24,977 bases of DNA from an uncultured Lachnospiraceae bacterium (GCA_910586585.1 CAJUKA010000062.1:1-24977); one strand, 5' to 3'. Counted from the stretch's first letter, positions 7,732-15,558 are shown. Translations and numbers: made by a program. The notes: generated by a model not told the origin, from the letters alone.

Positions 7732-9225
7732 CTATCCACAGCAGGGATGCCCATGTCCGTCTCTCGTGTGGCTGTTCTGTGATGGATCTTTCATACACAG
7801 ATGAACAGCAGTCGTTGTAAAAGCCTTTGGCAGCGCTAAAATATTGGGATTGCCACCCACATATTTCTTCATCGCATCTGCCAATGCTTCTTCTACTGTT
7901 GCGCGTGTCTTTAATCCCATACCTCTTGCAATGCCTGGTTCCCGTGCGCCAACTATATAAATCGCACTGGTATGTTCTTCCGCTAAATGCCCGCAGCTCA
8001 TCATAGAAAAACCATGGAATGGATGGAATGCATTGGCAAAGCGATATTTGCGAATATATTCCTGATTTGTCGCGAAATATTCCCCATATCGATTCATATC
8101 TGGAAGAATATTCATAGAATCATGCTGGAACATTTCATATAATTCTTTCAGATATGGCCACCGCTCTTCATGAAACCACCCGTCACAAATACTTGGTACG
8201 ATAAATACACAATGGTCACTCAATACTCTTTTGTGCCGAATAACCTGTGCGGAGAGTGCCTGCATCATTTGAATTGGATTGGTTCCCATTCCATCTCCAT
8301 AATGGAAATTGGTAGGCATACCAAACACAACAATATCATATTTTTTCTCCGCCCAATGAACGTATGTTCTCTTATCTGCTGCCTTCCAACTGATTGACTG
8401 CATTTCTTTTGCATATCCAGAATGAATCTCAATTTGGCGGGACTTTGTATCTAATACCGCGTCACAGCAAAAGAACTTTTTGCCCATCTTCTCTTCCATC
8501 AGCATTCCATGACGGTCAAACTTTTCACGCATCACGCTGCTCGTAGAAACGGGTACAAAATCCGGACGATGCATTACGTCTGGAACATGGTGCGCTGCTA
8601 TGCTTCTCCAATGACTGATGCCGGTTGCACAATGCTTGTATCCTCCAGAATATCCTCCATATGGGTTTCCTTGTGTATGTCCAATCAAAATTGCGACATC
8701 TGCATCGTAAACATATTTGTTCATAATCACATGGTCGCCAGCCTCTGTATAACCCAAATCAACCAAGTGATCATAATCCTCACTGTCATGACTCGTAATT
8801 TGTCCCGAAGAATAAAACGCTTCAAACAGCTCCTCGCCCAATATTGTACGCATTTCCTTTACAGTCGCACGCGGATGAAGCCCATTCGAAAACAGAAGTA
8901 GCACATCTTTTTTCTCCACTCCCACACTGTACAGCTCGTCTAGGCATGCCCGAATTGCTACTTTTCTATGTGAAGTCGGCTGATTGCCTCCCTTGACGAT
9001 ATCTGGTATAACGATGACTACACGATCGCCCTGTTTTGCAAGTTCTGTCAGAGTTGGCATTCCAATAGGATTTCGGATACTATTGAGCGTAGCTTCGTAC
9101 AAACTATCCCAATCCTGTGACAGACACTCTGGATCAGGAACCGTTTCGCCCGGAATAAAAATATCCGTTGTATCTGGCAAATCAGCGCTCATCGTACCAT
9201 GGCCATATTCAAACTCTAGTTTCAT
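7732..9225 (-). CDS. LarA-family (lactate racemase-like, nickel-pincer) protein
   Basis: This 497-residue protein resembles LarA, the racemase whose nickel-pincer nucleotide cofactor is covalently held on a lysine. Aligned by eye with LarA, the Asp of the nucleotide motif is Asp75, the two catalytic/metal His are His117 (SNGLHPRAT) and His183 (IGHTQG), the cofactor Lys is Lys197 (GGYSGGYK) and the later His is His213. The Arg of the DxxR motif is Lys78 here. Superfamily members racemise or epimerise alpha-hydroxy acids and related compounds. No larB, larC or larE cofactor genes are in the window, so the cofactor would have to come from elsewhere. The C-terminus ends in an unusual His/Cys tail (HTRDGHGHPCCG). 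The start at 9225 follows AGGAGG. Its substrate is presumably an acid or sugar intermediate of this operon. Confidence 0.8.
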   Translation of the reverse strand: MKLEFEYGHGTMSADLPDTTDIFIPGETVPDPECLSQDWDSLYEATLNSIRNPIGMPTLTELAKQGDRVVIVIPDIVKGGNQPTSHRKVAIRACLDELYSVGVEKKDVLLLFSNGLHPRATVKEMRTILGEELFEAFYSSGQITSHDSEDYDHLVDLGYTEAGDHVIMNKYVYDADVAILIGHTQGNPYGGYSGGYKHCATGISHWRSIAAHHVPDVMHRPDFVPVSTSSVMREKFDRHGMLMEEKMGKKFFCCDAVLDTKSRQIEIHSGYAKEMQSISWKAADKRTYVHWAEKKYDIVVFGMPTNFHYGDGMGTNPIQMMQALSAQVIRHKRVLSDHCVFIVPSICDGWFHEERWPYLKELYEMFQHDSMNILPDMNRYGEYFATNQEYIRKYRFANAFHPFHGFSMMSCGHLAEEHTSAIYIVGAREPGIARGMGLKTRATVEEALADAMKKYVGGNPNILALPKAFTTTAVHLCMKDPSQNSHTRDGHGHPCCG

Positions 9226-9252
9226 ATAACAAGTACCTCCTTAAAAGTAACC

Positions 9253-10089
9253 TTAAACTTCCAAATATAAACGGATAATCTCCAAATATTCATCCGGATA
9301 AAATCCAATTTCTCCCTGAAAACGTGTCAAAGCAATCAGTCCACCGTCAATCTCTTCTATTGATGCCAGCATCGCCGCATTATCTGCTTTCAAACCGCCG
9401 CCGTATACTACGTCCATGCCGCCTGTCTTTTCTTTGACAAACTGTGCAATCTTTGTGATATACTCCTTGCCTGCGGGTGTCTTCCCTGGTCCAATACTCC
9501 ACACGGGTTCATAGGCAATAACAATATTTTCTTTGTTTATATCCAAAAGCCCCGTATCCAATTGTTCTCCCAATACCTTTTCCCACTCAGGCTGTTCTTC
9601 CTGTGTCTCTCCAATACAATAAACTACCTTTAAACCTGCATCAATTGCGCAGCGAATTTCTTTATTCAGCAAGCGATTTACCGCAGATGCATCTGAGACA
9701 CCTGCCTCTGCCAAAATTCCTTTCTTGTCATTTCGCTCTTCACAGTGTCCGATAAGAACTGCCTCACAACCTAATGCCTTCACAATAGAAGCTGGTCTGT
9801 TTGTAGTAAATGCTCCAAAATTTCCTCCTGGTGCCGTGTTATCACGGTACACACCCTGGCTTCCAATCTGCACGGGGCTGCCGTCTGACAAGGCTGCTAC
9901 TGCATTCAGCAAATGTACCTCCGGAAAAAATTGTATAAATTCCACTTGTGCAGGGTCATATTTTTTTAGCTGCTCTTGTGTATGTGCTACAATATGACCA
10001 CCCCATTCCGGTATTGGCGCTAAACGGTTCACACCACCAAAGTCCGTTGGTACATCGAAACGCTTCAAATTCAAATAAATATGCTTCAT
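9253..10089 (-). CDS. Divergent triosephosphate-isomerase-fold enzyme
   Basis: This 278-residue TIM-barrel protein is longer than normal glycolytic TIM (about 250). The catalytic set is kept: NLK (Lys9), IGHCEER (His115) and AYEPVWSIGPGKTP (Glu194 plus loop 6). The phosphate-gripping segments differ: YGGS is YGGG (229-232) and the usual VGGASL becomes LIALTRF (251-257). This points to an aldose-ketose isomerase for an unusual short substrate rather than glyceraldehyde-3-phosphate. TIM paralogues with altered specificity are known in tetrulose-phosphate (erythritol) catabolism. The start at 10089 is chosen because family similarity begins there and a GAGGG precedes it; an in-frame upstream stretch to 10176 is not homologous. 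It lies between the transaldolase and larA-like genes, so it probably acts on the three-carbon cleavage product. Confidence 0.8.
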   Translation of the reverse strand: MKHIYLNLKRFDVPTDFGGVNRLAPIPEWGGHIVAHTQEQLKKYDPAQVEFIQFFPEVHLLNAVAALSDGSPVQIGSQGVYRDNTAPGGNFGAFTTNRPASIVKALGCEAVLIGHCEERNDKKGILAEAGVSDASAVNRLLNKEIRCAIDAGLKVVYCIGETQEEQPEWEKVLGEQLDTGLLDINKENIVIAYEPVWSIGPGKTPAGKEYITKIAQFVKEKTGGMDVVYGGGLKADNAAMLASIEEIDGGLIALTRFQGEIGFYPDEYLEIIRLYLEV

Positions 10090-10182
10090 GTATCCCTCAT
10101 TTCCGCGCGCCCTATTATCCTTTTTCATTTGATGCACTCTCACAATATTAAGTACAAAAAGATTCCGAAAGTACATTTTGCT

Positions 10183-10216
10183 GGAATCTGCGGGAGCGGC
10201 GCCAGCCGCAAATTCC
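10183..10216. other. Intergenic hairpin between transaldolase and TIM-like genes
   Basis: GGAATCTGCGG (10183-10193) pairs with CCGCAAATTCC (10206-10216) with a mismatch, and the loop can pair further. In the direction of the operon no U-tract follows, so it is unlikely to terminate the minus-strand transcript. It may mark an RNA processing or stability site in an otherwise long 137-base gap. Confidence 0.5.
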
Positions 10217-10226
10217 TGAAAAAAAA

Positions 10227-10913
10227 TTACTCTGTCACTGTATTATCCCATGCATTTGTGAAGGTTCCAATTCCCTGCGTCGTATATGCATGTTTCATGC
10301 TATCCTTATATACATCAAGTCCAGCCGTCACAATATCCGCTCCTGCTCTAGCACAATCTACAATCTGTTTTGGCGTGCGCACTGCTGCACAGATAATTTC
10401 GGTATTTCCATAAAAACCATAATTTTTATAAATCGTAACAATATCTTCTATGTATGCTTTGCAGTCCTCTCCATTTGCTTCCTTCCACCCAATAAATGGT
10501 GAGACAAACTTTGATCCGTTCTTTGCAGGAAGAATCGCCTGAGCCGGTGAGAAAATAAGCGTTACATTAGTACGTATTCCCATTTTCTCAAGTTTTCTGC
10601 CCGCTGTAACACCTGCTTCTGTAGCCGGAATCTTGATGACAAAATTGGGACTGATTGCAGAAATTTTCTTTGCCTGTTCTATCATCTCCTCTGCATTGTC
10701 AATATGCGGGTTAATCTCTACAGAAACCGGAAACGTTTCATATCCGGAAATTTCCTCTTCTTTGATCCATTCTGCAATATCCGTAATTGCTGTCATAAAA
10801 GGCTTTCCGCTTAACATGATATGCCGTGGATTGGTTGTGACACCATCAATCCCAAATGTCTCATAGGCATATTTAATTTCGTCCATCTTTGCACTGTCCA
10901 AAAAGTATTTCAT
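10227..10913 (-). CDS. Transaldolase / fructose-6-phosphate aldolase family (FSA/TalC-like)
   Basis: This 228-residue class I aldolase has the small FSA/TalC architecture. MKYFLDSA contains the conserved Asp6, GVTTNP lies at 24-29, and the Schiff-base lysine is Lys94 in VIKIPAT. Compared with E. coli FSA, the phosphate-contacting Arg134 position is Trp143 (GWKEANG) and the Ser166 position is Ala177 (CAAVRTP). The fold is kept but classical phosphate recognition appears altered. Small transaldolases of this type cleave 6-deoxy-6-sulfofructose in the sulfo-transaldolase pathway. The gene follows an excellent AAAGGAG, is the first gene of the operon and lies just downstream of the ROK repressor gene. 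A role in splitting the ketose made by the NagB-like enzyme is inferred from context. Confidence 0.85.
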   Translation of the reverse strand: MKYFLDSAKMDEIKYAYETFGIDGVTTNPRHIMLSGKPFMTAITDIAEWIKEEEISGYETFPVSVEINPHIDNAEEMIEQAKKISAISPNFVIKIPATEAGVTAGRKLEKMGIRTNVTLIFSPAQAILPAKNGSKFVSPFIGWKEANGEDCKAYIEDIVTIYKNYGFYGNTEIICAAVRTPKQIVDCARAGADIVTAGLDVYKDSMKHAYTTQGIGTFTNAWDNTVTE

Positions 10914-10963
10914 TTTCGCACTCTCCTTTGTTTATCTTAAGGTTAACAGTTTCTTAAATTTTT

Positions 10964-11020
10964 TAATTAATTATATATTATCACAATTAATTAGTTTCTG
11001 ATAGGTGCATTTTGTACAAA
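10964..11020 (-). promoter_or_regulatory. Operon promoter/operator region with inverted repeats
   Basis: A 9-bp perfect inverted repeat (TAATTAATT at 10964-10972 and AATTAATTA at 10985-10993) flanks AT-rich -10-like sequences (TATAAT or GATAAT on the minus strand). A perfect 10-bp palindrome TTTGTACAAA lies upstream at 11011-11020, similar in style to XylR/ROK operators. I could not find a convincing -35, which would suit a regulated promoter. The ROK protein encoded immediately upstream is the obvious candidate to bind here. Confidence 0.45.
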
Positions 11021-11041
11021 CTCAACAACAAAACTTTGGTT

Positions 11042-11087
11042 AAAAAAATCAAGCGCATAAGCGGATCTCTACGCATATACGCCTGAT
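11042..11087 (-). terminator. Rho-independent terminator of the ROK gene
   Basis: On the minus strand a stem of about 16 bp (ATCAGGCGTATATGCG with CGCTTATGCGCTTGAT, one mismatch and two G-U pairs) is followed by TTTTTTT. It begins three bases after the ROK stop codon and separates the regulator from the catabolic operon. Confidence 0.85.
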
Positions 11088-11089
11088 CT

Positions 11090-12325
11090 TTACATAACAA
11101 TTTGTAGTTTCTCATCAATTGCTACTGCCGCAGCTCCCAAAGCCCCCACAAATTGATCCGAATCCACAAAGGATATGTTTGTTTTGAAATATTTAAAATG
11201 TGCCGGATTGTGCAGATTATTCTGTGTTTGATCCATAAATAACTTTCTATTTGCAGCATTTCTAAACAATTGACAGTCAACCAGCATAATATCAGGGCCT
11301 GCAAAATTAATAATGTTGGTCGCCGCAATTCCCAACATATAAATTGCCTCCTCCACAATACGGCATACATCCTTGTCACCGTATTCCTGCGCTTGTACAA
11401 TATCTGCAATATCTGGTTCTTTTTCATCCAGACAAAGCTTTTTTAAAATTACTGCACGCCCCTGTTCCATCTCCTTTTTGCAATCATTGATAATCGCATA
11501 CTCACTTGCATACGCTTCCAAGCATCCATAATTTCCACAAACACAAAGACGGCCATGCGGATCAAGCACCATATGCCCTGCCTCACCAGCATCCACCACA
11601 GAGCCACGATAACTTGATGTATTTAGAAAAAGCGGACATGCAATCCCTGCCGATACGACCAGATACGCAAACGACTTTCCATTCTCTACTTCGTCCCAGT
11701 TGAACATCTGCGCACTCAAACCGCGTGCAATCGCATTGTTTTCTAGTGTGATCTTTCCCTGATACCCTGTCTTTTGTGCAAAGTCTTGGCAAACCTTCCG
11801 CTCTACCCACTGATACCGGGAATTTATCTTTAAAATACCGTTCTCCCGATCCACCAATCCCGGAAGACTGATTCCAATTCCACACAAATCGTTCAATTTC
11901 TTTCCGCTCTCTGAAACACATTTCACAAAATCCGTTCCAATCTGCCAAATAAAATCTTCGTATTTTCTGTCCTTGCATACCCCTTCTGCAGACGCCAATA
12001 TTTTTCCACTAAAATCTGTTATGCAGACACTCCAATTTGTATTTTTGAGTTCCACACCGCCAAAATAACATGCCTCCTTATTAATCTGTAATGGATGTGC
12101 ACGCCTTCCGCTTGTATTCGTCAATTTTCCCCGAATAAAAGTTTCCTTAATAAGCCCTTCCTTCAGCATCTTGTTGATATTAGTGGTGATTGTTGGAAGT
12201 GTAAGCTCCAGCCGCTGCGCAATCTCTGACCGGCTGATAGGACCATAATAATAAATACTACGCAAAATTGCTGACTGATTGGATTCCTTAATGCGCAATA
12301 AATTTTTCCCCTGTAAAACCTGCAT
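11090..12325 (-). CDS. ROK family transcriptional repressor (NagC/XylR-like)
   Basis: This 411-residue regulator has an N-terminal winged helix-turn-helix (about 15-75; ISRSEIAQRLELTLPTI is the recognition region, key residues S, A, L) and a C-terminal ROK sugar-kinase-like domain. The zinc motif CVCGNYGCLE and the upstream GEAGHM segment are present. The ATP-binding GTG-type loop is degenerate (SAGIACPLFL), as expected for a sensor without kinase activity. The start at 12325 has a perfect AGGAGG; the ATG at 12349 has none. The gene is transcribed alone, with its own promoter and terminator, directly before the catabolic operon. The most likely role is repression of that operon, relieved by an amino-sugar intermediate. 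Confidence 0.9.
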   Translation of the reverse strand: MQVLQGKNLLRIKESNQSAILRSIYYYGPISRSEIAQRLELTLPTITTNINKMLKEGLIKETFIRGKLTNTSGRRAHPLQINKEACYFGGVELKNTNWSVCITDFSGKILASAEGVCKDRKYEDFIWQIGTDFVKCVSESGKKLNDLCGIGISLPGLVDRENGILKINSRYQWVERKVCQDFAQKTGYQGKITLENNAIARGLSAQMFNWDEVENGKSFAYLVVSAGIACPLFLNTSSYRGSVVDAGEAGHMVLDPHGRLCVCGNYGCLEAYASEYAIINDCKKEMEQGRAVILKKLCLDEKEPDIADIVQAQEYGDKDVCRIVEEAIYMLGIAATNIINFAGPDIMLVDCQLFRNAANRKLFMDQTQNNLHNPAHFKYFKTNISFVDSDQFVGALGAAAVAIDEKLQIVM

Positions 12326-12444
12326 AAATTTCCTCCTAATCCAGAGCATAAGCCTTTCGATGATTGGTTCTTCATGATTTTAAAATAAACATATGTTATC
12401 GATCCTTTTCACTACGCTGCCTCCAAAATCATCTCCTTTTATTC

Positions 12445-12508
12445 AAATTGTGCAATTTATGGTCTATTTATTGAACAATTTATACAATTTTTCTATCATT
12501 TTTTTCAA
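12445..12508 (-). promoter_or_regulatory. Candidate ROK gene promoter with twin palindromic operators
   Basis: On the minus strand TTGAAA (12508-12503) and TATAAA (12484-12479) are separated by 18 bases, a plausible sigma-A promoter. Just downstream are two palindromes, ATTG-AA-CAAT (12470-12479, touching the -10) and AAATTG-TG-CAATTT (12445-12458), with centres about 23 bp apart, close to two helical turns. That arrangement suggests autoregulation by a dimeric repressor. Confidence 0.45.
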
Positions 12509-12616
12509 AAAAGTATTTCATTTTTACCTATATATATTTCTATTATACATAATTCCATATCTATTTTCCACTAATTTTTTAAATACTTTAAATAATATTG
12601 CAACCGTTCAGAGATA

Positions 12617-12654
12617 CAAAAAATAAAGCCCTTCGTTTTTCCGAAAGGCTTTAT
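12617..12654 (-). terminator. Rho-independent terminator of spoIVA
   Basis: On the minus strand ATAAAGCCTTTCG pairs with CGAAGGGCTTTAT (one mismatch) around a short A-rich loop, followed by TTTTTT. It lies about 60 bases after the spoIVA stop. The remaining 391-base gap between spoIVA and the ROK start holds only the ROK promoter region and AT-rich sequence without a credible gene. Confidence 0.85.
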
Positions 12655-12716
12655 GCTACTATTCTTATTTTTCTAAACATCCATACTGCCACAAATAAAA
12701 GTAAGTTACAATACTT

Positions 12717-14219
12717 TTAAATAATGATACAGACCATTCCTCCATTGGAATCATTTACAATTTTCTGCATCGTATCCTGCAATTTTATTTGGCTTTCCTC
12801 TCCAATCATGGAAACCTTACTTGTAATTCCATCATTGACAAGTTGTTCTACTGTCTTTCCAAAAATATTTGTTTCCCAGATTCCCTCTTTTGTTGTTTCC
12901 GCATCGGAAATATATCCTATCAGATCTTGAGCCTGCTGTTGTGTTCCGACAATCGGTGCGATTTCTGTCTCAATATTTGCCTTGATCATATGAATAGAAG
13001 GACTCTGCGCCTTTATTTTTACGCCGTATTTATTTCCATGCTTTATCAATGTAGGATTTTCAAGCATAATTTCATCACGCTCCGGCGTCACCACCCCATA
13101 TCCTTTCTGTCTGACACTTTCTAGCGCATTGAGTACTTTTTTATACTCTCGTTTCATATCTGCAAGACTTGACAGCAATTGCATAAGCTGATATTCACCT
13201 GAGATATTTTCGCCTGTCATCGAACTCAAAAGCTCATAGTAATACTTTGTATCTCCTTCCAGCAAAAATGAAGCCGATCCATCTGCTATATTTACTTTGT
13301 CATGCTTGCAGCGTTTGATATACTCGCTGTCATTTTCAAGCAGCTGACAAAAATCTTTTTCTACCAGATCTCTCACCGTCGATACTTTATCCATAATAAC
13401 ATGCAGTTTTTCGATCACTTCTTTTTTCATGGGATTGTCTATTTCCATAATATCCATCCACTTAGGCGTATAAAATTCTATCACAGAAACAGGGAATTCA
13501 TACATAACCTGTTCGAGAATCATTGTGATGTCATCTCTTCTAAGCTGCTCGATATTGACAGGGATCGCTTTGATTTGATACTTCTTTTCTAGCTCTGAAG
13601 CAATATTTTTAGGTTCTTCTGAGTATGGCTTTGTTGTATTGACAAGCACGACAAAAGGTTTCCCTAGCTGTTTGAGTTCTGTGATTGTCTGTTCTTCTGC
13701 CGCTTTGTAAGCGCTGCGGGGAATTTCCCCAAAGCTTCCGTCTGTTGTCACCACGATTCCAATCGTAGAATGATCCTCAATCACTTTGCGCGTACCAATT
13801 TCCGCTGCCTGTGTAAATGGTATCTCTTCCTTGGACCAAGGCGTTTTCACCATCCGTTCAACGTCTTCCTCCATATGCCCCGCTGCGCCATCTACCATAT
13901 ACCCAACACAGTCTATCAGCCTGACTTTTACGTTTATACCATCGCTAATCTCTATCTGTGCTGCTTCCTTTGGTATAAATTTGGGTTCTGTTGTCGTGAT
14001 TGTACGTCCGCCGCTGCTTTGAGGCAGTTCGTCTTGTGTGCGTGTCCGCTCATGCTCATTTTCGATATGAGGCAGCACCATCAAATCCATAAAACGTTTA
14101 ATAAAGGTTGATTTTCCTGTTCTGACAGGTCCTACCACTCCTACATATATTTCTCCTCCGGTACGTTGACTAATATCTCTGTATAGGTTAAATTCCTGAC
14201 TTGCATCAAGCTGGCTCAT
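12717..14219 (-). CDS. spoIVA: Stage IV sporulation protein A
   Basis: This 500-residue ATPase polymerises on the forespore surface to form the basement layer of the spore coat. The opening EFNLYRDISQRTGGEIYVGVVG matches the family (key residues RTGG, GVVG), Walker A is GPVRTGKST at 30-38, and the Walker B-like LIDCVGY follows. The C-terminus GGMVCIII is the hydrophobic tail typical of SpoIVA and needed for membrane recruitment. Length is close to the usual 492. It is flanked by terminators on both sides, so it is a separate unit, presumably under the mother-cell sigma-E, although I did not identify a clear sigma-E promoter. Its presence shows the organism is a spore former. Confidence 0.96.
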   Translation of the reverse strand: MSQLDASQEFNLYRDISQRTGGEIYVGVVGPVRTGKSTFIKRFMDLMVLPHIENEHERTRTQDELPQSSGGRTITTTEPKFIPKEAAQIEISDGINVKVRLIDCVGYMVDGAAGHMEEDVERMVKTPWSKEEIPFTQAAEIGTRKVIEDHSTIGIVVTTDGSFGEIPRSAYKAAEEQTITELKQLGKPFVVLVNTTKPYSEEPKNIASELEKKYQIKAIPVNIEQLRRDDITMILEQVMYEFPVSVIEFYTPKWMDIMEIDNPMKKEVIEKLHVIMDKVSTVRDLVEKDFCQLLENDSEYIKRCKHDKVNIADGSASFLLEGDTKYYYELLSSMTGENISGEYQLMQLLSSLADMKREYKKVLNALESVRQKGYGVVTPERDEIMLENPTLIKHGNKYGVKIKAQSPSIHMIKANIETEIAPIVGTQQQAQDLIGYISDAETTKEGIWETNIFGKTVEQLVNDGITSKVSMIGEESQIKLQDTMQKIVNDSNGGMVCIII

Positions 14220-14303
14220 AGTTTCCCCTTTCCCGTTCCTTCATTCTTGGACCATTCTAAAAATTCACATTTGAATCTAATTAAGCTTATGCATATTTGC
14301 ATT

Positions 14304-14347
14304 AAAAAAGAACTATAACTGTCCATGAATCAGTTAAAGCTCTTTTT
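14304..14347 (-). terminator. Rho-independent terminator after the VWA gene
   Basis: On the minus strand AAGAGCTTTAACTG pairs with CAGTTATAGTTCTT (one mismatch, one G-U) and is followed by TTTTTT. It ends the DUF512-der-plsY-gpsA-moxR-vwa transcript ahead of spoIVA. Confidence 0.85.
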
Positions 14348-14355
14348 ATCCTGTT

Positions 14356-15558
14356 TTATTTATTTGCTATAAGATTAACCATCGCCTCATTGAGTCCCTT
14401 GACGGTAAGTTTGTACATCGGAAAAATCTCCTTTACTGCTGTTTCCGCCTCACGCCATGGCGCTCTGCCTGATGCCATTTTGGGATTCATCCAGACCACC
14501 TTTTTGTAATGTCTTTTCACCAAATGAAGCCACTCATAGCCTGATAGGCCGCCATTTGGCCCTCTGTAATTTCCAGTGGTGGAATACAGCTCCTCTGGTG
14601 CCATCGCTGCGTCGCCGACAATAATAACCTTATAATCACTATCTGCATTTCGAAACAGCCACTCTGTATCAATCCAGTCGCCATTTTCACATTCTGGAGT
14701 CTTGTACAGCTTCGAATAAATACAATTATGGAAATAGTAAACTTTGACATCCTTAAAATGATTGGATTTATTTACAGACTGAAACAAATCATTCATCAAC
14801 CTTGTATAGGGTATCATCGTTCCGCCAGAATCCATAAGCAGCATAAGTTTCACTGCATTTTTGCGCGGCTTCATCATTTCTATCTGAAGATATCCGCCGT
14901 TGTTGCACGTCTTGTCTATCGTTGCATCAATATCAAGCTCTGTTTTGGGAATATCAAGCTTTGTGGAAAACTGTCTCAATCGTCTGAGCGCCATCTGAAA
15001 CTGTCGGTTATCAATTACCTTGTCATCTCTGAAATCTTTGTACTTTCGTGCACCTATTACAGAAAAAGCAGACTGATAGCCTGTCATACCGCCGACACGC
15101 ACTCCGCCGACATTGCCGCCCATATTGCCAAACGAAGTCTTTCCCATAGTCCCAATCCAGAAACTTCCTCCATTGTGTTCTTCATTCTGATCTTTCAGAC
15201 GCTGCTTAAAGGTCTGCTCAACTTCGTCCTTATCCACCTGAATTTCCTCGATCTGATTCAGATGATTTCTTGCCTCTTCATGCGCAAGCTCCATCATATC
15301 AGACTTATCAAGCCAGCGAAGCATATTTTTTCCAACTTCTGTTTCTGTTTTGACACCCTTAAAACACGCTTCAAATGCCATGTCAAATTTGTCAAATTCT
15401 GTTTCACTTTTTACAAGAATCATCCTTGCAACATAATAAAACTGTGTCAGGGAACTTTCGCACAGTCCTTTGTCAAGCGCTTCCTGAAAATCAAGCCACT
15501 CTCCTAATGAAACATCAAGACCTTTTTCCTTTAATGTATAGAAAAACTTTGAAAACAT
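14356..15558 (-). CDS. VWA domain-containing protein (CoxE-like)
   Basis: This 400-residue protein pairs with the MoxR-type ATPase encoded just upstream (20-base gap). The N-terminal half is helical and charged. A glycine-rich stretch (about 143-160) precedes the C-terminal von Willebrand A domain (about 235-400). The metal site begins LLMDSGGTM, that is D243-x-G-x-T instead of the canonical DxSxS, so metal binding may be weakened. MoxR/VWA pairs act as chaperone-like systems that activate or insert metals into client enzymes, but the client here is not identifiable. The start has GAGGTG. No transmembrane helix or signal peptide is evident, so it is probably cytosolic. Confidence 0.8.
   Translation of the reverse strand: MFSKFFYTLKEKGLDVSLGEWLDFQEALDKGLCESSLTQFYYVARMILVKSETEFDKFDMAFEACFKGVKTETEVGKNMLRWLDKSDMMELAHEEARNHLNQIEEIQVDKDEVEQTFKQRLKDQNEEHNGGSFWIGTMGKTSFGNMGGNVGGVRVGGMTGYQSAFSVIGARKYKDFRDDKVIDNRQFQMALRRLRQFSTKLDIPKTELDIDATIDKTCNNGGYLQIEMMKPRKNAVKLMLLMDSGGTMIPYTRLMNDLFQSVNKSNHFKDVKVYYFHNCIYSKLYKTPECENGDWIDTEWLFRNADSDYKVIIVGDAAMAPEELYSTTGNYRGPNGGLSGYEWLHLVKRHYKKVVWMNPKMASGRAPWREAETAVKEIFPMYKLTVKGLNEAMVNLIANK

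Noticed and set aside
10183..10216. Terminator between the transaldolase and TIM-like genes
   Set aside because: There is no U-tract on the minus-strand side; A-rich sequence lies on the wrong side, so the operon is probably continuous.
9253..10913. Plain glycolytic tpiA and pentose-phosphate transaldolase as final annotation
   Set aside because: Both lack usual phosphate-binding residues and sit in a regulated sugar operon, so specific housekeeping symbols would mislead.
12393..12626. 77-codon plus-strand ORF in the spoIVA-ROK gap
   Set aside because: Low-complexity Phe/Leu/Ile translation of AT-rich DNA that runs into the spoIVA terminator; no ribosome binding site.
14728..15507. 259-codon plus-strand open frame
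   Set aside because: It is antisense to the VWA gene, has no ribosome binding site and resembles no family.
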